Origin: JBHEPS01 sp046261635
Lineage (GTDB): Bacteria > Acidobacteriota > Thermoanaerobaculia > Gp7-AA8
NCBI GenBank assembly: GCA_046261635.1
Contig: JBHEOL010000360.1
Coordinates: 1-25,454, forward strand
Length of the DNA: 25,454 nt
Direction of reading: 5' to 3'
Position 1 is the stretch's first letter. Every line of letters begins with the position of its first letter. Positions 1-7,424 of this stretch are shown here, one piece after another. A program made the position numbers and the translations under genes. The notes beneath the pieces were generated by a model. It was given only the letters and a program-made list of their open reading frames with translations, did no database searches and had not been told where the DNA came from.

Positions 1-807
1 CAGTATGTCTTTTTCGGTGGAAACGATATCGAGGGGCGGATCGCCGGCACGACCGCGCACGTGATGACGTACTCCGGGATCCTTCTTCCACTCTCGCTTC
101 TCTCGATCCGCATGGCCAGGACGCGAAAACTGGCCGTCGCGACGGCCGTCCTCACCTCGGTCGCGCTGGCTCTCACCTTCACCCGCGGAGCCTGGCTCGG
201 ATGGCTCGCCGGGATCGCGGTGCTCGCTCTCCTCTGGAGGCCGCGTGTGATCGCCTGGATGGTCCCGTTGCTGATCCTCGGGATCGCGTTCGCGCCACTG
301 CCGATCTTCGCGAGGCTGATCTCCAGCGTCGACTTCAGCCAGACATCGGTCCTCGACCGGATCCGGATGGCCCAGGGCGGGATCGAGATGATCCGAGACC
401 ATCCGATCCTCGGAGTCGGGCCGGCGAACGTCAAGGAGACCTACCCCCTCTACCGGAAGCCCGACGCTCCGCGATTTCGCCCTCCTCATCTCCACAACAA
501 TGTTCTGCAGATCTGGGCCGAAAGAGGCCTGCTGGCCCTGGTCGCCTATCTGGCTCTTCAGGTGGAGTTTCTCAGGGCGGTGTTCCGGAGACGGAGGGAC
601 GAGCGGACCCGCGGTTGGGCCGAGGCGGGAATCGCCACCGCCTGCGGGCTGTTCGTGGCGGGCCTGTTCGAGTTCAATTTCGGCGATACCGAAGTGCTTC
701 TCAACATGCTGGACGTGTGGGCGCTGACGCTGGTCGCGGTCGGCCCCGAACCGCAGGCAGAGGCCGCCTTTGGGGAGGGATCGGAGCCCCCCGGCCTCCC
801 CGCGTGA
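1..807 (+). CDS. O-antigen ligase / Wzy-type polymerase family protein, 3' part (5' end outside window)
   Basis: The reading frame is open from base 1, so the gene is cut by the window edge; a GTG at 61 is only an internal codon. The visible part has several hydrophobic membrane segments. It carries the hallmarks of the PF04932 family: a Ser/Thr-Arg-Gly motif after a membrane helix (LTFTRGAWLGWLAG), then a large extracytoplasmic loop with DHPILGVGPANV and HLHNNVLQIWAERGLLAL, then a final helix pair. Family members join or polymerise lipid-linked glycans on the periplasmic face of the inner membrane. Whether this one is a ligase, an O-antigen polymerase or an exopolysaccharide polymerase cannot be decided without the 5' half and its upstream neighbours. 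The last 20 or so residues are acidic and Pro/Gly-rich, and probably cytoplasmic. Confidence 0.85.
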   Translation, partial: QYVFFGGNDIEGRIAGTTAHVMTYSGILLPLSLLSIRMARTRKLAVATAVLTSVALALTFTRGAWLGWLAGIAVLALLWRPRVIAWMVPLLILGIAFAPLPIFARLISSVDFSQTSVLDRIRMAQGGIEMIRDHPILGVGPANVKETYPLYRKPDAPRFRPPHLHNNVLQIWAERGLLALVAYLALQVEFLRAVFRRRRDERTRGWAEAGIATACGLFVAGLFEFNFGDTEVLLNMLDVWALTLVAVGPEPQAEAAFGEGSEPPGLPA

Positions 808-844
808 ATCGAAGGGCGGATGAGGTTGTTCTCGTCTCCCATAC

Positions 845-858
845 CCCCTCCGGAGGGG
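845..858. repeat. Perfect 14-bp inverted repeat between ligase gene and sigma factor gene
   Basis: CCCCTCCGGAGGGG is a perfect palindrome that could fold into a short GC-rich hairpin after the ligase stop codon at 807. No T-run follows, so it is a poor intrinsic terminator. It ends two bases before the proposed ECF -35 element and could be an operator or just a weak terminator. Confidence 0.3.
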
Positions 859-860
859 TC

Positions 861-885
861 GTAACCTTTCTGCAATGAGTCCGTC
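861..885 (+). promoter_or_regulatory. Candidate ECF-type promoter (TAACC-N16-CGTC) for the sigma operon
   Basis: TAACC (861-865) and CGTC (882-885) are separated by 16 bases. This is the 'AAC' -35 / 'CGTC' -10 architecture recognised by many ECF sigma factors, which commonly transcribe their own operons. Transcription would start near 892, so translation would begin at the ATG at 905 rather than the in-frame ATG at 875, which lies inside the promoter spacer. The match is by eye only. Confidence 0.4.
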
Positions 886-904
886 GAACAAATCAGAGCC
901 AGGG

Positions 905-1483
905 ATGAAGCGCCTGAGTGATCAGGAGTTGATGAAACTCCTCCAGGAAGGCGACCTCACCCCTGCTGGCGAGATTTTCGATCGCTACAGCGCGCGGATC
1001 TACAACTTCGCGTACCGGTTCCTCAGGAGTCCGGAAGCGGCCGAGGATGCGACCCAGGAAGTGTTCGTAAAGATGATCCGGTATGCAAAACAGTTCCACG
1101 GTGACGCCAAGCTATCGACCTGGCTGTTTTCGATTACGGCGAATCACTGCCGGGATCACCTCCGGAAGGCGGATAACCGTCCGAAGGAGCCGGAGGAGAT
1201 GCTCCTGACCCTGGCGGACAGCAGCGAGCCCTCGCCGGAGCGGAACATGGAAATCAAAGAGAACGAATTGCGCGTGCAGAACGCGCTGCAGATGCTGACT
1301 CCGGAGCAGCGGGAAGCGATCCTTCTCTCCCGGTATCAGGGGCTCTCCTATGCGGAGATCGCCCGGATCGCCGGCTGTTCGGAGGGGGCTGTGAAGACGC
1401 GCGTGTTCCGCGCGATGGAGACCCTCAAGAAGGTGCTCTCGGCGGACGAAGCGGGAGGCGACCGATGTCTGAATGTGATGTAG
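905..1483 (+). CDS. ECF-subfamily RNA polymerase sigma factor
   Basis: A 192-residue protein with the two-domain ECF layout. Sigma-2 is at about 20-88 (DATQEVFVKM at 48-57, then a STWLFSITAN helix at 71-80). After an acidic linker, sigma-4 is at about 125-178, with the helix-turn-helix around LSYAEIARIAGCSEGAVKTR. Sigma-3 is absent, as expected for ECF factors. An in-frame ATG at 875 would add ten residues, but it sits in a putative promoter spacer and has no ribosome site. The 905 ATG directly follows AGGG, which is also not ideal. The 3' end overlaps the anti-sigma gene by 19 bases, implying translational coupling. It probably directs core polymerase to envelope-stress or metabolite-responsive promoters; the signal is unknown. 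Confidence 0.93.
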   Translation: MKRLSDQELMKLLQEGDLTPAGEIFDRYSARIYNFAYRFLRSPEAAEDATQEVFVKMIRYAKQFHGDAKLSTWLFSITANHCRDHLRKADNRPKEPEEMLLTLADSSEPSPERNMEIKENELRVQNALQMLTPEQREAILLSRYQGLSYAEIARIAGCSEGAVKTRVFRAMETLKKVLSADEAGGDRCLNVM

Positions 1484-2451
1484 TCCGTGAGTTGATGCCG
1501 CTGATGCTGACCGAGTTTCTCGGTGGCGAGGAGCGCGAGTCGGCTCACCTGCACGTCGAGACGTGCCCCGCGTGCCGGCAGGCGTGGACGAGCTATCGCG
1601 AAGTGTGGGCCACGCTGGGCAAGGTCGAGGAGAAGCCGGTTCCTGCCGGACTGCGCGACGCATTCCTCGACGAGATCGGCGTCTCCCGGACGAGCGGCAC
1701 AGTCATCCCGTTCGTACAGCGGCCGGCGTTCCGCTGGGTGGCACAGGCGGCGGCCGTCGCCGTGCTCGTCGGAGGATCGTTCTTCGTAGGACAGAGGACT
1801 ACGGGCGGGCCGGGTCCGGTCGTCCCGGAGCAGGCGGCGATCGACTCGCCGTTTCAGCTCGTCTCCAACCGGGTGATCCCCGCCTCGCAACTCTCGTCCG
1901 AGATCGAAGGAACACCGCGGATCGACAATGTTCGATTCCTGCAGGATCCGACGGGAACGGGACTCCAGGTGACCTTCGACGTCACCTCCGAGATGACGGT
2001 CACGGGGCAGGCGGGCGATGAGAGTCTCGGGCGACTGCTCGCCTACATGCTCGAGAGCACCCAGAACACGACACACTCCCGGTCGACGACGATCCAGTGG
2101 GTCAGCGACAACTGGTCGGCTGCAGGAAAGTCGACGCCTGAGCTCACCCGGGCTCTTGCCCGGGTCCTCCGGAGCGATCGTCACGAGGGCGTTCGCCTGA
2201 AGGCCATCGACGCTCTCAAGTCGCTCCCGTACGACCCGCTGAGTGATACGCAGGCCGCACTGGTGGAAGCTCTGAAGAACGATCCGAACCCCGGTGTCCG
2301 GCTCAAGGCGGTCGAGGCTCTGGCGAACCTGGCGCAGTCCGGCTCACTCGATTCGAACATGCTCGACACGCTTCGCGAGAAGTCGTGGGACGACGAGAAC
2401 CTCCACATCCGAGTCAAGGCTGCCGAAGCCCTCGAGCAGATCGATCTGTGA
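1465..2451 (+). CDS. Zinc-finger anti-sigma factor with C-terminal HEAT repeats
   Basis: A 328-residue membrane protein. The N-terminus has the zinc anti-sigma motif HxxxCxxC (H30, C34, C37), which in this family holds the cognate ECF sigma factor inactive at the membrane. A single transmembrane helix lies at about 92-108 (AAAVAVLVGGSFFVG). The extracytoplasmic part has a linker, then at about 186-327 three helical repeats with the HEAT signature, such as DPNPGVRLKAVEALANL and DENLHIRVKAAEALEQI. The gene overlaps the sigma gene and abuts the DUF4097 gene. By family knowledge the cytoplasmic half binds sigma. By inference the HEAT half senses a protein or envelope ligand outside. HEAT repeats replace the more usual short or RskA-like sensor domain. 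Confidence 0.93.
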   Translation: MSECDVVRELMPLMLTEFLGGEERESAHLHVETCPACRQAWTSYREVWATLGKVEEKPVPAGLRDAFLDEIGVSRTSGTVIPFVQRPAFRWVAQAAAVAVLVGGSFFVGQRTTGGPGPVVPEQAAIDSPFQLVSNRVIPASQLSSEIEGTPRIDNVRFLQDPTGTGLQVTFDVTSEMTVTGQAGDESLGRLLAYMLESTQNTTHSRSTTIQWVSDNWSAAGKSTPELTRALARVLRSDRHEGVRLKAIDALKSLPYDPLSDTQAALVEALKNDPNPGVRLKAVEALANLAQSGSLDSNMLDTLREKSWDDENLHIRVKAAEALEQIDL

Positions 2452-2459
2452 GATTCGTC

Positions 2460-4082
2460 ATGGCCGGTAATCATCGATGGATCCTCGCGATCGCCGGCCT
2501 GGCGATCGTGGCGGCTCCGGTGCGCGCCGAAAAGGTGAGCACCGAGCGCATCCGCAGCGCCGCGTCGCTGGTGGCGGACGGTTCGCTCGTAATCGACAAC
2601 CCCATCGGCCCGGTCATCGTCGTCGGGACGGGACAGCCGAACATGCGCTGGGAGGCGATCAAGGCGGTTCGTGCGGTGGATATCCAGGCGCTGCAGGAAG
2701 GTCGAGCGCGGACGGCACTCGCCGTCGGTGGAGATGAGAAGACGCGGGTCCTCAAGACCAGCCTTCCCTACCCGCTGCGCAACGACCGTTGGCAGAGCGT
2801 GGTCTCATACCGGGTGGAAGTACCCGCCGGAATTCGACTGACCGTCGTCACGGTCAGCGGAGAGCAGATCAGCATCACCAACATTCACGGCGAGGTGAAG
2901 GTGAGGAACGTAAACGGGAGAATCATCCTCACCAGCGTCGGGGGACCCGTTCACGTCGACACGGTCAACGGCCACATCACCGCGGACCTGAACACCGCCA
3001 TCTCCAACGACTGGCGCCTGTCGAGCGTGAACGGCCCGATCGAGCTTCGCCTCCACGAGGGCGTGGCGTTCAACTGGGTGGCCGAGACGGTCCGGGGCGG
3101 GATCTACACGACCGTTCCGCTCGAAGGAAGAACGAAGGATCAGGATGGGACGAAGCGATTCCAGGCGGTCGTCCGACGCGCAAACACGCCGGTCATCCAC
3201 ACGGCCGCGATGATGTCGGACACGCACCTGAACGCCGCCAACGAGACGATTACTTCCGCCCGCGCGCTCGTGCCACCACCGGGAGGCCGCCCCGCACCGA
3301 CGACTTCGGTCGCGCGCGGCCCCGAGCCTCTTCGCCCCGAGCTGCACGCGGCGTATCAGCGTGTCGCTACGACCATGCTCCTCCGCCGGCCGAGCGCACG
3401 TCAGTTCGTGACTCAGCAGGCGAGCGTCCAGGGGGACCTGAGCCTCGACGCTCCGCTCGGAAGCATCTTCGTCGGCGAAGTCGCGGGCGACGCGAATGTG
3501 GCGACCCGCGCCGGCGAGATCGTTCTCGGCCGCGTCGGCGGGAAAGGGCTGCTTCGCTCGGACGGCGGGTCGCTTCACATCGGCGAAGTCGCCGGCTCTC
3601 TCGACGCACGAACTTCCGTGGGTGACATCTACGTCCGCCATGCCCGGCGCGGGGGAAGCGCGTCGACCGAGGGGGGCAACATTCAGGTCCTCCGCTCCGG
3701 TGGAGCGATCTCGCTCCGGTCGGGTGGCGGAGACGTCATCCTCCGGAACGCCGGCGCTTCGGTCAAAGCGGAAACTCGATCGGGCGACGTGGTGATCTAC
3801 GTCGATCCCACCCTCGAGAGCGAGACCATTACGGCGGAGACCAAGGGAGGAAACGTGATCCTGTTCGTCCCCGCTGGCTTCAAGGCCGACGTCGAGGCGA
3901 TCCTGGAGACGACTCCGGAGAGCGGAGGCTCGATCACCTCCGAGATCGCCGGTCTGGCAATCGTTCGCGAGACGGCGGGAAACAAGATCAGAATCCGCGC
4001 CACCGGGTCGCTGAACTCGGGCGGCCGCAAGGTCGTCTTGAAGGCGACTGACGGCACTATCCAGATTCGCCTCCTCCGCTGA
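2460..4082 (+). CDS. Secreted DUF4097 (adhesin-like beta-helix) protein
   Basis: A 540-residue protein with a clear signal peptide (residues 1-23, ending APVRA). The rest is two DUF4097-like lobes of short beta-strand repeats rich in Gly, Val, Asn and Asp. One is at about 35-250 (repeats of the type VxGEQISITNIHGEVKVRNV) and one at about 330-520 (GDLSLDAPLG, VGDIYVRHA, SGDVVIYVD). They are joined by a Pro/Ala-rich linker. The predicted fold is a right- or left-handed beta-helix acting outside the cytoplasm; its biochemical role is unknown. An in-frame GTG at 2448 overlaps the stop of the anti-sigma gene and could be the real start; it would add four residues. Its place as third gene suggests it is a target or accessory of the sigma/anti-sigma pair. 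Confidence 0.88.
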   Translation: MAGNHRWILAIAGLAIVAAPVRAEKVSTERIRSAASLVADGSLVIDNPIGPVIVVGTGQPNMRWEAIKAVRAVDIQALQEGRARTALAVGGDEKTRVLKTSLPYPLRNDRWQSVVSYRVEVPAGIRLTVVTVSGEQISITNIHGEVKVRNVNGRIILTSVGGPVHVDTVNGHITADLNTAISNDWRLSSVNGPIELRLHEGVAFNWVAETVRGGIYTTVPLEGRTKDQDGTKRFQAVVRRANTPVIHTAAMMSDTHLNAANETITSARALVPPPGGRPAPTTSVARGPEPLRPELHAAYQRVATTMLLRRPSARQFVTQQASVQGDLSLDAPLGSIFVGEVAGDANVATRAGEIVLGRVGGKGLLRSDGGSLHIGEVAGSLDARTSVGDIYVRHARRGGSASTEGGNIQVLRSGGAISLRSGGGDVILRNAGASVKAETRSGDVVIYVDPTLESETITAETKGGNVILFVPAGFKADVEAILETTPESGGSITSEIAGLAIVRETAGNKIRIRATGSLNSGGRKVVLKATDGTIQIRLLR

Positions 4083-4160
4083 CCGCCCGCTCCCCCGGGT
4101 TGACTTTTTTCCCGGGATCGAATCGAGTAGCGCCGACAGACATTTTCGACGGAGGTCGTC

Positions 4161-4808
4161 ATGATTCGATTCACCCCTTTCCCGTTCCTGATTGCCATGG
4201 CCCTTGCAGCCTGCAACGGCGCTCCTTCGCCGCAGACCCCCGCCATGGAGACCGAGACCGCGCCTGCGGTCGAGACGGCCACCGCCGCCGAAGAGGAGAA
4301 GCCGATGTCCCATTACACCGACAAACTCGCCGACATCAAGACGGGAAAGGGAACGATCACGATTCGTTTTTCCCCCGATAAGGCGCCGAATCACGTCCGC
4401 AACTTCATCGACCTGGCCGAGGAAGGGTATTACGACGGGGTGCGCTTTCATCGCGTGATTCCCGGCTTCATGATTCAGGGCGGGGACCCGAACACCAAGA
4501 CCGACGACCGCGGAAGCTGGGGCACCGGCGGCACCGGCAAATACCTCGACGCGGAGTTCAACGACACCCCCCATCGCCGCGGCATCGTGTCGATGGCCCG
4601 CGCCGGGCATCCGAACAGCGCATCCTCTCAGTTCTTCATCGTGGTCAAGGACTCCAACTTCCTCGATGGTCAGTACACGGTATTCGGCGAGGTCGTCAGC
4701 GGAATGGACATCGCAGACGCGATCGTCGAAGCCGGCAAGGGGAAAGAGAACCCCGACGACCCGGTGAAGATTGAATCGATCGAGATCCGTGCTGCCGACC
4801 AGGCGTGA
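4161..4808 (+). CDS. Cyclophilin-type peptidyl-prolyl cis-trans isomerase, lipoprotein
   Basis: A 215-residue protein that speeds cis-trans isomerisation of prolyl bonds. The cyclophilin core is at about 55-210, with the active-site block FHRVIPGFMIQGGD (96-109, catalytic Arg98) and SSQFFI (155-160). The start at 4161 has a strong GGAGG five bases upstream. It encodes a lipoprotein signal: basic start, hydrophobic stretch and lipobox LAAC with Cys18. An acidic/Ala-rich tether of about 30 residues follows, so the mature enzyme should be anchored on the periplasmic side. A second in-frame ATG at 4305 with its own ribosome site could give a cytosolic form that starts exactly at the catalytic domain. 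Confidence 0.95.
   Translation: MIRFTPFPFLIAMALAACNGAPSPQTPAMETETAPAVETATAAEEEKPMSHYTDKLADIKTGKGTITIRFSPDKAPNHVRNFIDLAEEGYYDGVRFHRVIPGFMIQGGDPNTKTDDRGSWGTGGTGKYLDAEFNDTPHRRGIVSMARAGHPNSASSQFFIVVKDSNFLDGQYTVFGEVVSGMDIADAIVEAGKGKENPDDPVKIESIEIRAADQA
4293..4307 (+). promoter_or_regulatory. Internal ribosome-binding site and ATG inside the cyclophilin gene
   Basis: AGGAG (4293-4297) lies seven bases before an in-frame ATG (4305-4307). Starting here would remove the lipoprotein signal and tether and leave a complete cyclophilin domain (MSHYTDKLAD...), the normal layout of cytosolic PpiB proteins. The purine-rich run also encodes the acidic tether (EEEK), so the match could be coincidental. Confidence 0.35.
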
Positions 4809-4866
4809 GGCGGGTTCGGTCCCTCCTCACTGGCCCCGAATCCGCATTTCTGGCCGGTGACGGACC

Positions 4867-5850
4867 ATGGCCGAAACGCCGCGAGAGCTCGTAAACTACC
4901 TGCGCGAGCATCTCGGGGAGCGTTTCGAGATCGAAGCGCTCCCCGGCGATGCTTCCACGCGCGGTTACTTCCGCGTCTCCCTCCCCGGGGGCGACCGGTT
5001 GATGGCGGCGTACTACCCCGAGCCGGTCCGCGCGCAGATCGGGAAGTTCGTCGGCGCTTACGGGGCTCTCTCCCCGGTCACCCGGATTCCTCAGATCCTC
5101 CATCACGGCCGCTGCGCGATCGTGCAGCAGGACGTGGGCGACCTCACCTTGTTCGAGATTCTCGAAACCGACCCGGAGAAGGGGAGGCACTTGTATCGCC
5201 GCGCGATCGACCTCCTCGTCGAGTTCCAGAGCTCGTCGGAGGGCGCCGGGGGGATCAATCCGGCCTTCACCGCCGAAGACTTCGCGCGGGAACTGGCGAT
5301 GACACGCGAGTTCTGGGTCGAGCAGGCTTGTGGAATCTCGGACGGCGGGCGGCTCGCCAGGTTGACGGGGTGGTTCGAGGGCCTGGCCGAAGCGATCCGG
5401 CAGCACCCATACGTATTATGTCACCGTGATTTTCATGGCCAGAATATGCATCTGTTTAATGATGAGATCTTTGTCATTGATTATCAGGATCTGAGAATGG
5501 GTCCGGATACCTACGACCTCGCCTCCCTCCTCCGCGATCGAGGAATCATCCGGGCGCTCGGGACGGATGCCGAGGAGCGACTCATCGAGTATTATCGGGA
5601 GCGCTCCGGCAGCGACGCCGGCCTCCGGAAACGGTACGCCGAGACGCTGCTCCAGCGATCCATCAAGATCGTCGGGACCTTCGCAAGACAATCCCTCGCT
5701 CGCAGGCGTCATCACTATCTCGCCTACATTCCGCCGACGCTGGCCACGATACGGACCTGCGTCGATGTTTTGCCCGAGTACGAGGGGCTCCTTGCAGAGT
5801 TCCCGACCGAGCCGAAGGGCGGCAGAGCCGCGTTCGGCATCGGAGGGTAG
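4867..5850 (+). CDS. AmgK-like sugar kinase (aminoglycoside phosphotransferase fold)
   Basis: A 327-residue protein with the APH kinase fold. An N-terminal lobe carries the AmgK-like signature PGDASTRGYFRV (26-37). The catalytic loop is HRDFHGQN (H186, D188, N193), the metal-binding Asp is in VIDYQD (D205), and GPDTYDLASLLRD follows. This pattern matches the AmgK family of N-acetylmuramate/N-acetylglucosamine anomeric kinases in peptidoglycan recycling, rather than drug-resistance enzymes. The neighbouring MurU nucleotidyltransferase common in that pathway is not seen, so the substrate is inferred. Bases 5411-5500, which encode the catalytic loop, have far lower GC than the rest of the gene. 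The ATG at 4867 has only a weak ribosome site (CGGACC). Confidence 0.85.
   Translation: MAETPRELVNYLREHLGERFEIEALPGDASTRGYFRVSLPGGDRLMAAYYPEPVRAQIGKFVGAYGALSPVTRIPQILHHGRCAIVQQDVGDLTLFEILETDPEKGRHLYRRAIDLLVEFQSSSEGAGGINPAFTAEDFARELAMTREFWVEQACGISDGGRLARLTGWFEGLAEAIRQHPYVLCHRDFHGQNMHLFNDEIFVIDYQDLRMGPDTYDLASLLRDRGIIRALGTDAEERLIEYYRERSGSDAGLRKRYAETLLQRSIKIVGTFARQSLARRRHHYLAYIPPTLATIRTCVDVLPEYEGLLAEFPTEPKGGRAAFGIGG
5411..5500 (+). other. Low-GC, AT-ending-codon patch over the kinase catalytic loop
   Basis: By direct count 33 of these 90 bases are G or C (37%), in a gene and region that are otherwise visibly GC-rich. Of the 31 codons for residues 182-212, 19 end in A or T, including TTA, GTA, ATT and AGA, which are scarce in neighbouring genes. 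The protein sequence is intact and highly conserved. The edges are sharp on both sides. Confidence 0.8.
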
Positions 5851-5889
5851 ATCCGGCAAGACCGGGCTGCCGGATGAAAGGAGTATCGA

Positions 5890-6897
5890 GTGAGTCACAA
5901 AGTCACATTGTTGCCTGGGGACGGCATCGGGCCGGAAGTCACGGCCGCGGTCGTCGCGATCATCGAGGCCTCGGGAGTCGAGATCGAGTGGCAGAGGTTC
6001 GTCGTTGGCGCGGAGGCGATCGCGACGGCCGGCGACCCACTTCCGAAGGAAGTTCTCGATTCGATCCGGGAGAACAAGGTCGCCCTCAAGGGTCCGGTGA
6101 CGACTCCGGTCGGAACCGGCTTCATGTCGATCAACGTCCGCCTGAGGAAGCTGCTCGACCTGTACGCCAACCTTCGTCCCGTAAAGAGCCTGCCGAACAT
6201 CGTGACGCCGTTCAAGGACGTCGACATCATCGTCGTCCGCGAAAACACGGAAGGGCTTTACAGCGGCATCGAGCACGAGGTCGTGCCGGGCGTCATGGAG
6301 TCGCTCAAAATCATCACGGAGAAAGCTTCGCGCCGGATCGCCAAATACGCGTTCGACTACGCCCGCATTCACGATCGAAAGAAAGTGACGGCGGTTCACA
6401 AAGCCAACATCATGAAACTCACCGACGGCCTGTTCCTGAGCACTTTCTACGAGGTGTCGAAGGACTACACCGACATCCAGGCGGATGACAAGATCGTCGA
6501 CAATCTATGCATGCAGCTCGTCACGAATCCGCACCAGTTCGACGTGCTGTGTCTCGAGAATCTCTACGGCGACATCGTGTCGGATCTCTGCGCCGGGCTG
6601 GTCGGAGGACTTGGAGTGGTTGCGGGAGCGAATATCGGGCACCACGGCGCGGTCTTCGAAGCGGTTCACGGCTCCGCGCCCGACATTGCGGGCCAGAACA
6701 AGGCGAATCCGCTCGCGCTCCTTCAGTCGGGGATCCTGATGCTCGAGCATCTCGAGGAGAGGGCGGCCGCAAAACGGGTGAAGGAAGCGATGTTCCGGGT
6801 ACTCGAAGAGGGATCGATCCGCACGCGGGATCTCGGCGGCTCTTCGTCGACCACGTCATTCACGGAGGCGATCGTTCGTGAAGTCGAGCGCGCATGA
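5890..6897 (+). CDS. NAD-dependent isocitrate dehydrogenase (isocitrate/isopropylmalate dehydrogenase family)
   Basis: A 335-residue beta-decarboxylating dehydrogenase that oxidises isocitrate to 2-oxoglutarate in the TCA cycle. Visible motifs are LLPGDGIGPEV at the N-terminus, the substrate-binding SINVRLRK (80-87), RENTEGLYSGIEH (117-129), the catalytic Lys in HKANIMK (170-176), metal-binding Asp residues in YGDIVSD (226-232), and the cofactor loop HGSAPDIAGQNKANP (260-274). The tyrosine-containing RENTEGLYSG segment and overall length resemble the mitochondrial NAD enzyme more than the large NADP enzyme or LeuB; homoisocitrate dehydrogenase is the main alternative. It starts at GTG 5890, preceded by AAGGAG. 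Its 3' end overlaps the DUF309 gene by 20 bases. Confidence 0.9.
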   Translation: MSHKVTLLPGDGIGPEVTAAVVAIIEASGVEIEWQRFVVGAEAIATAGDPLPKEVLDSIRENKVALKGPVTTPVGTGFMSINVRLRKLLDLYANLRPVKSLPNIVTPFKDVDIIVVRENTEGLYSGIEHEVVPGVMESLKIITEKASRRIAKYAFDYARIHDRKKVTAVHKANIMKLTDGLFLSTFYEVSKDYTDIQADDKIVDNLCMQLVTNPHQFDVLCLENLYGDIVSDLCAGLVGGLGVVAGANIGHHGAVFEAVHGSAPDIAGQNKANPLALLQSGILMLEHLEERAAAKRVKEAMFRVLEEGSIRTRDLGGSSSTTSFTEAIVREVERA

Positions 6898-7261
6898 TCT
6901 CGATCCTGCGCTCGCGCGCAGGGAGGGGATCCGGCTTTTCAACGAGGGGCTGTTCTGGGAGGCCCACGAAGCGTGGGAACGGCTCTGGCTCGAGACCGCG
7001 CTTCCTGAAAAGCGATTCATCCAGGGGCTGATCCAGGTCGCCGCGGCCTGGCATCACGTCGGGCGGGAGAACCGGGTCGGAGCGGCGCGCCTCGCCCGCC
7101 GGTCGCTGTCCAAGCTGGAGAGCTTCGATCAGGGTTACTGGTCACTGGACCGCGCCGAGGCAGTCGAGGCGACCAGGAAGCTGAGCGAGTCGCTGCAGGA
7201 GGAGGGGAGCGGACACCCCCCCCTCCATACCCTTCCGAGGCCCCACCTCCGGGAGCTCTGA
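6878..7261 (+). CDS. DUF309 family protein
   Basis: A 127-residue, mainly helical protein with the DUF309 signature: LFNEGLFWEAHEAWERLW near residue 20 and FIQGLIQVAAAWHH near residue 50. Acidic and His residues in these helices suggest a metal or small-ligand pocket, but the family has no established function. The GTG at 6878 has GGAGG nine bases upstream and lies inside the end of the isocitrate dehydrogenase gene, so the two are probably translated together. The Pro/His-rich last 15 residues look dispensable. Confidence 0.85.
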   Translation: MKSSAHDLDPALARREGIRLFNEGLFWEAHEAWERLWLETALPEKRFIQGLIQVAAAWHHVGRENRVGAARLARRSLSKLESFDQGYWSLDRAEAVEATRKLSESLQEEGSGHPPLHTLPRPHLREL

Positions 7262-7333
7262 CCGGATTTTGCCCCTCGCGCCGTTCGAAAATCACTTCTT
7301 TTCCGGGGGATCAGGCCACCTGTCCGATCTCGC

Positions 7334-7363
7334 TTCAAACATCGACCCTCATCGGGATACAAT
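7334..7363 (+). promoter_or_regulatory. Candidate sigma-70 promoter upstream of the siroheme decarboxylase gene
   Basis: TTCAAA (7334-7339) and TACAAT (7358-7363) are separated by 18 bases in the 163-base gap before the gene. The -10 element is a good match and the -35 is 4 of 6. A GGAGAG ribosome site follows just before the ATG at 7425. Confidence 0.4.
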
Positions 7364-7424
7364 TCGCGTCCTCGCAGTCTGACGTCGTCTCCCCCATCGA
7401 CCTCGCAGATCACGGAGAGCTGAT

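Noticed and set aside
4092..4128. TTGACT with downstream bases as a sigma-70 promoter, plus a CCCGGG...CCCGGG stem before the cyclophilin gene
   Set aside because: No acceptable -10 lies 16-18 bases after TTGACT, and the stem is only six bases with the T-run in its loop rather than after it.
2805..4610. A 601-codon open frame on the minus strand across the DUF4097 and cyclophilin genes
   Set aside because: It spans two convincing plus-strand genes and their intergenic region, and has low-complexity composition with no motif or signal sequence.
4805..4830. GTGAGG...CCTCAC stem after the cyclophilin stop codon
   Set aside because: A six-base stem with a 14-base loop and no T-run; likely chance in GC-rich DNA.
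4867..5850. Aminoglycoside resistance gene
   Set aside because: The fold is shared, but the PGDASTRGYFRV and GPDTYDL motifs point to AmgK-like cell-wall sugar kinases.
5416..6399. A 327-codon minus-strand frame opposite the kinase and isocitrate dehydrogenase genes
   Set aside because: It crosses two conserved plus-strand genes and has no recognisable domain; an antisense shadow.
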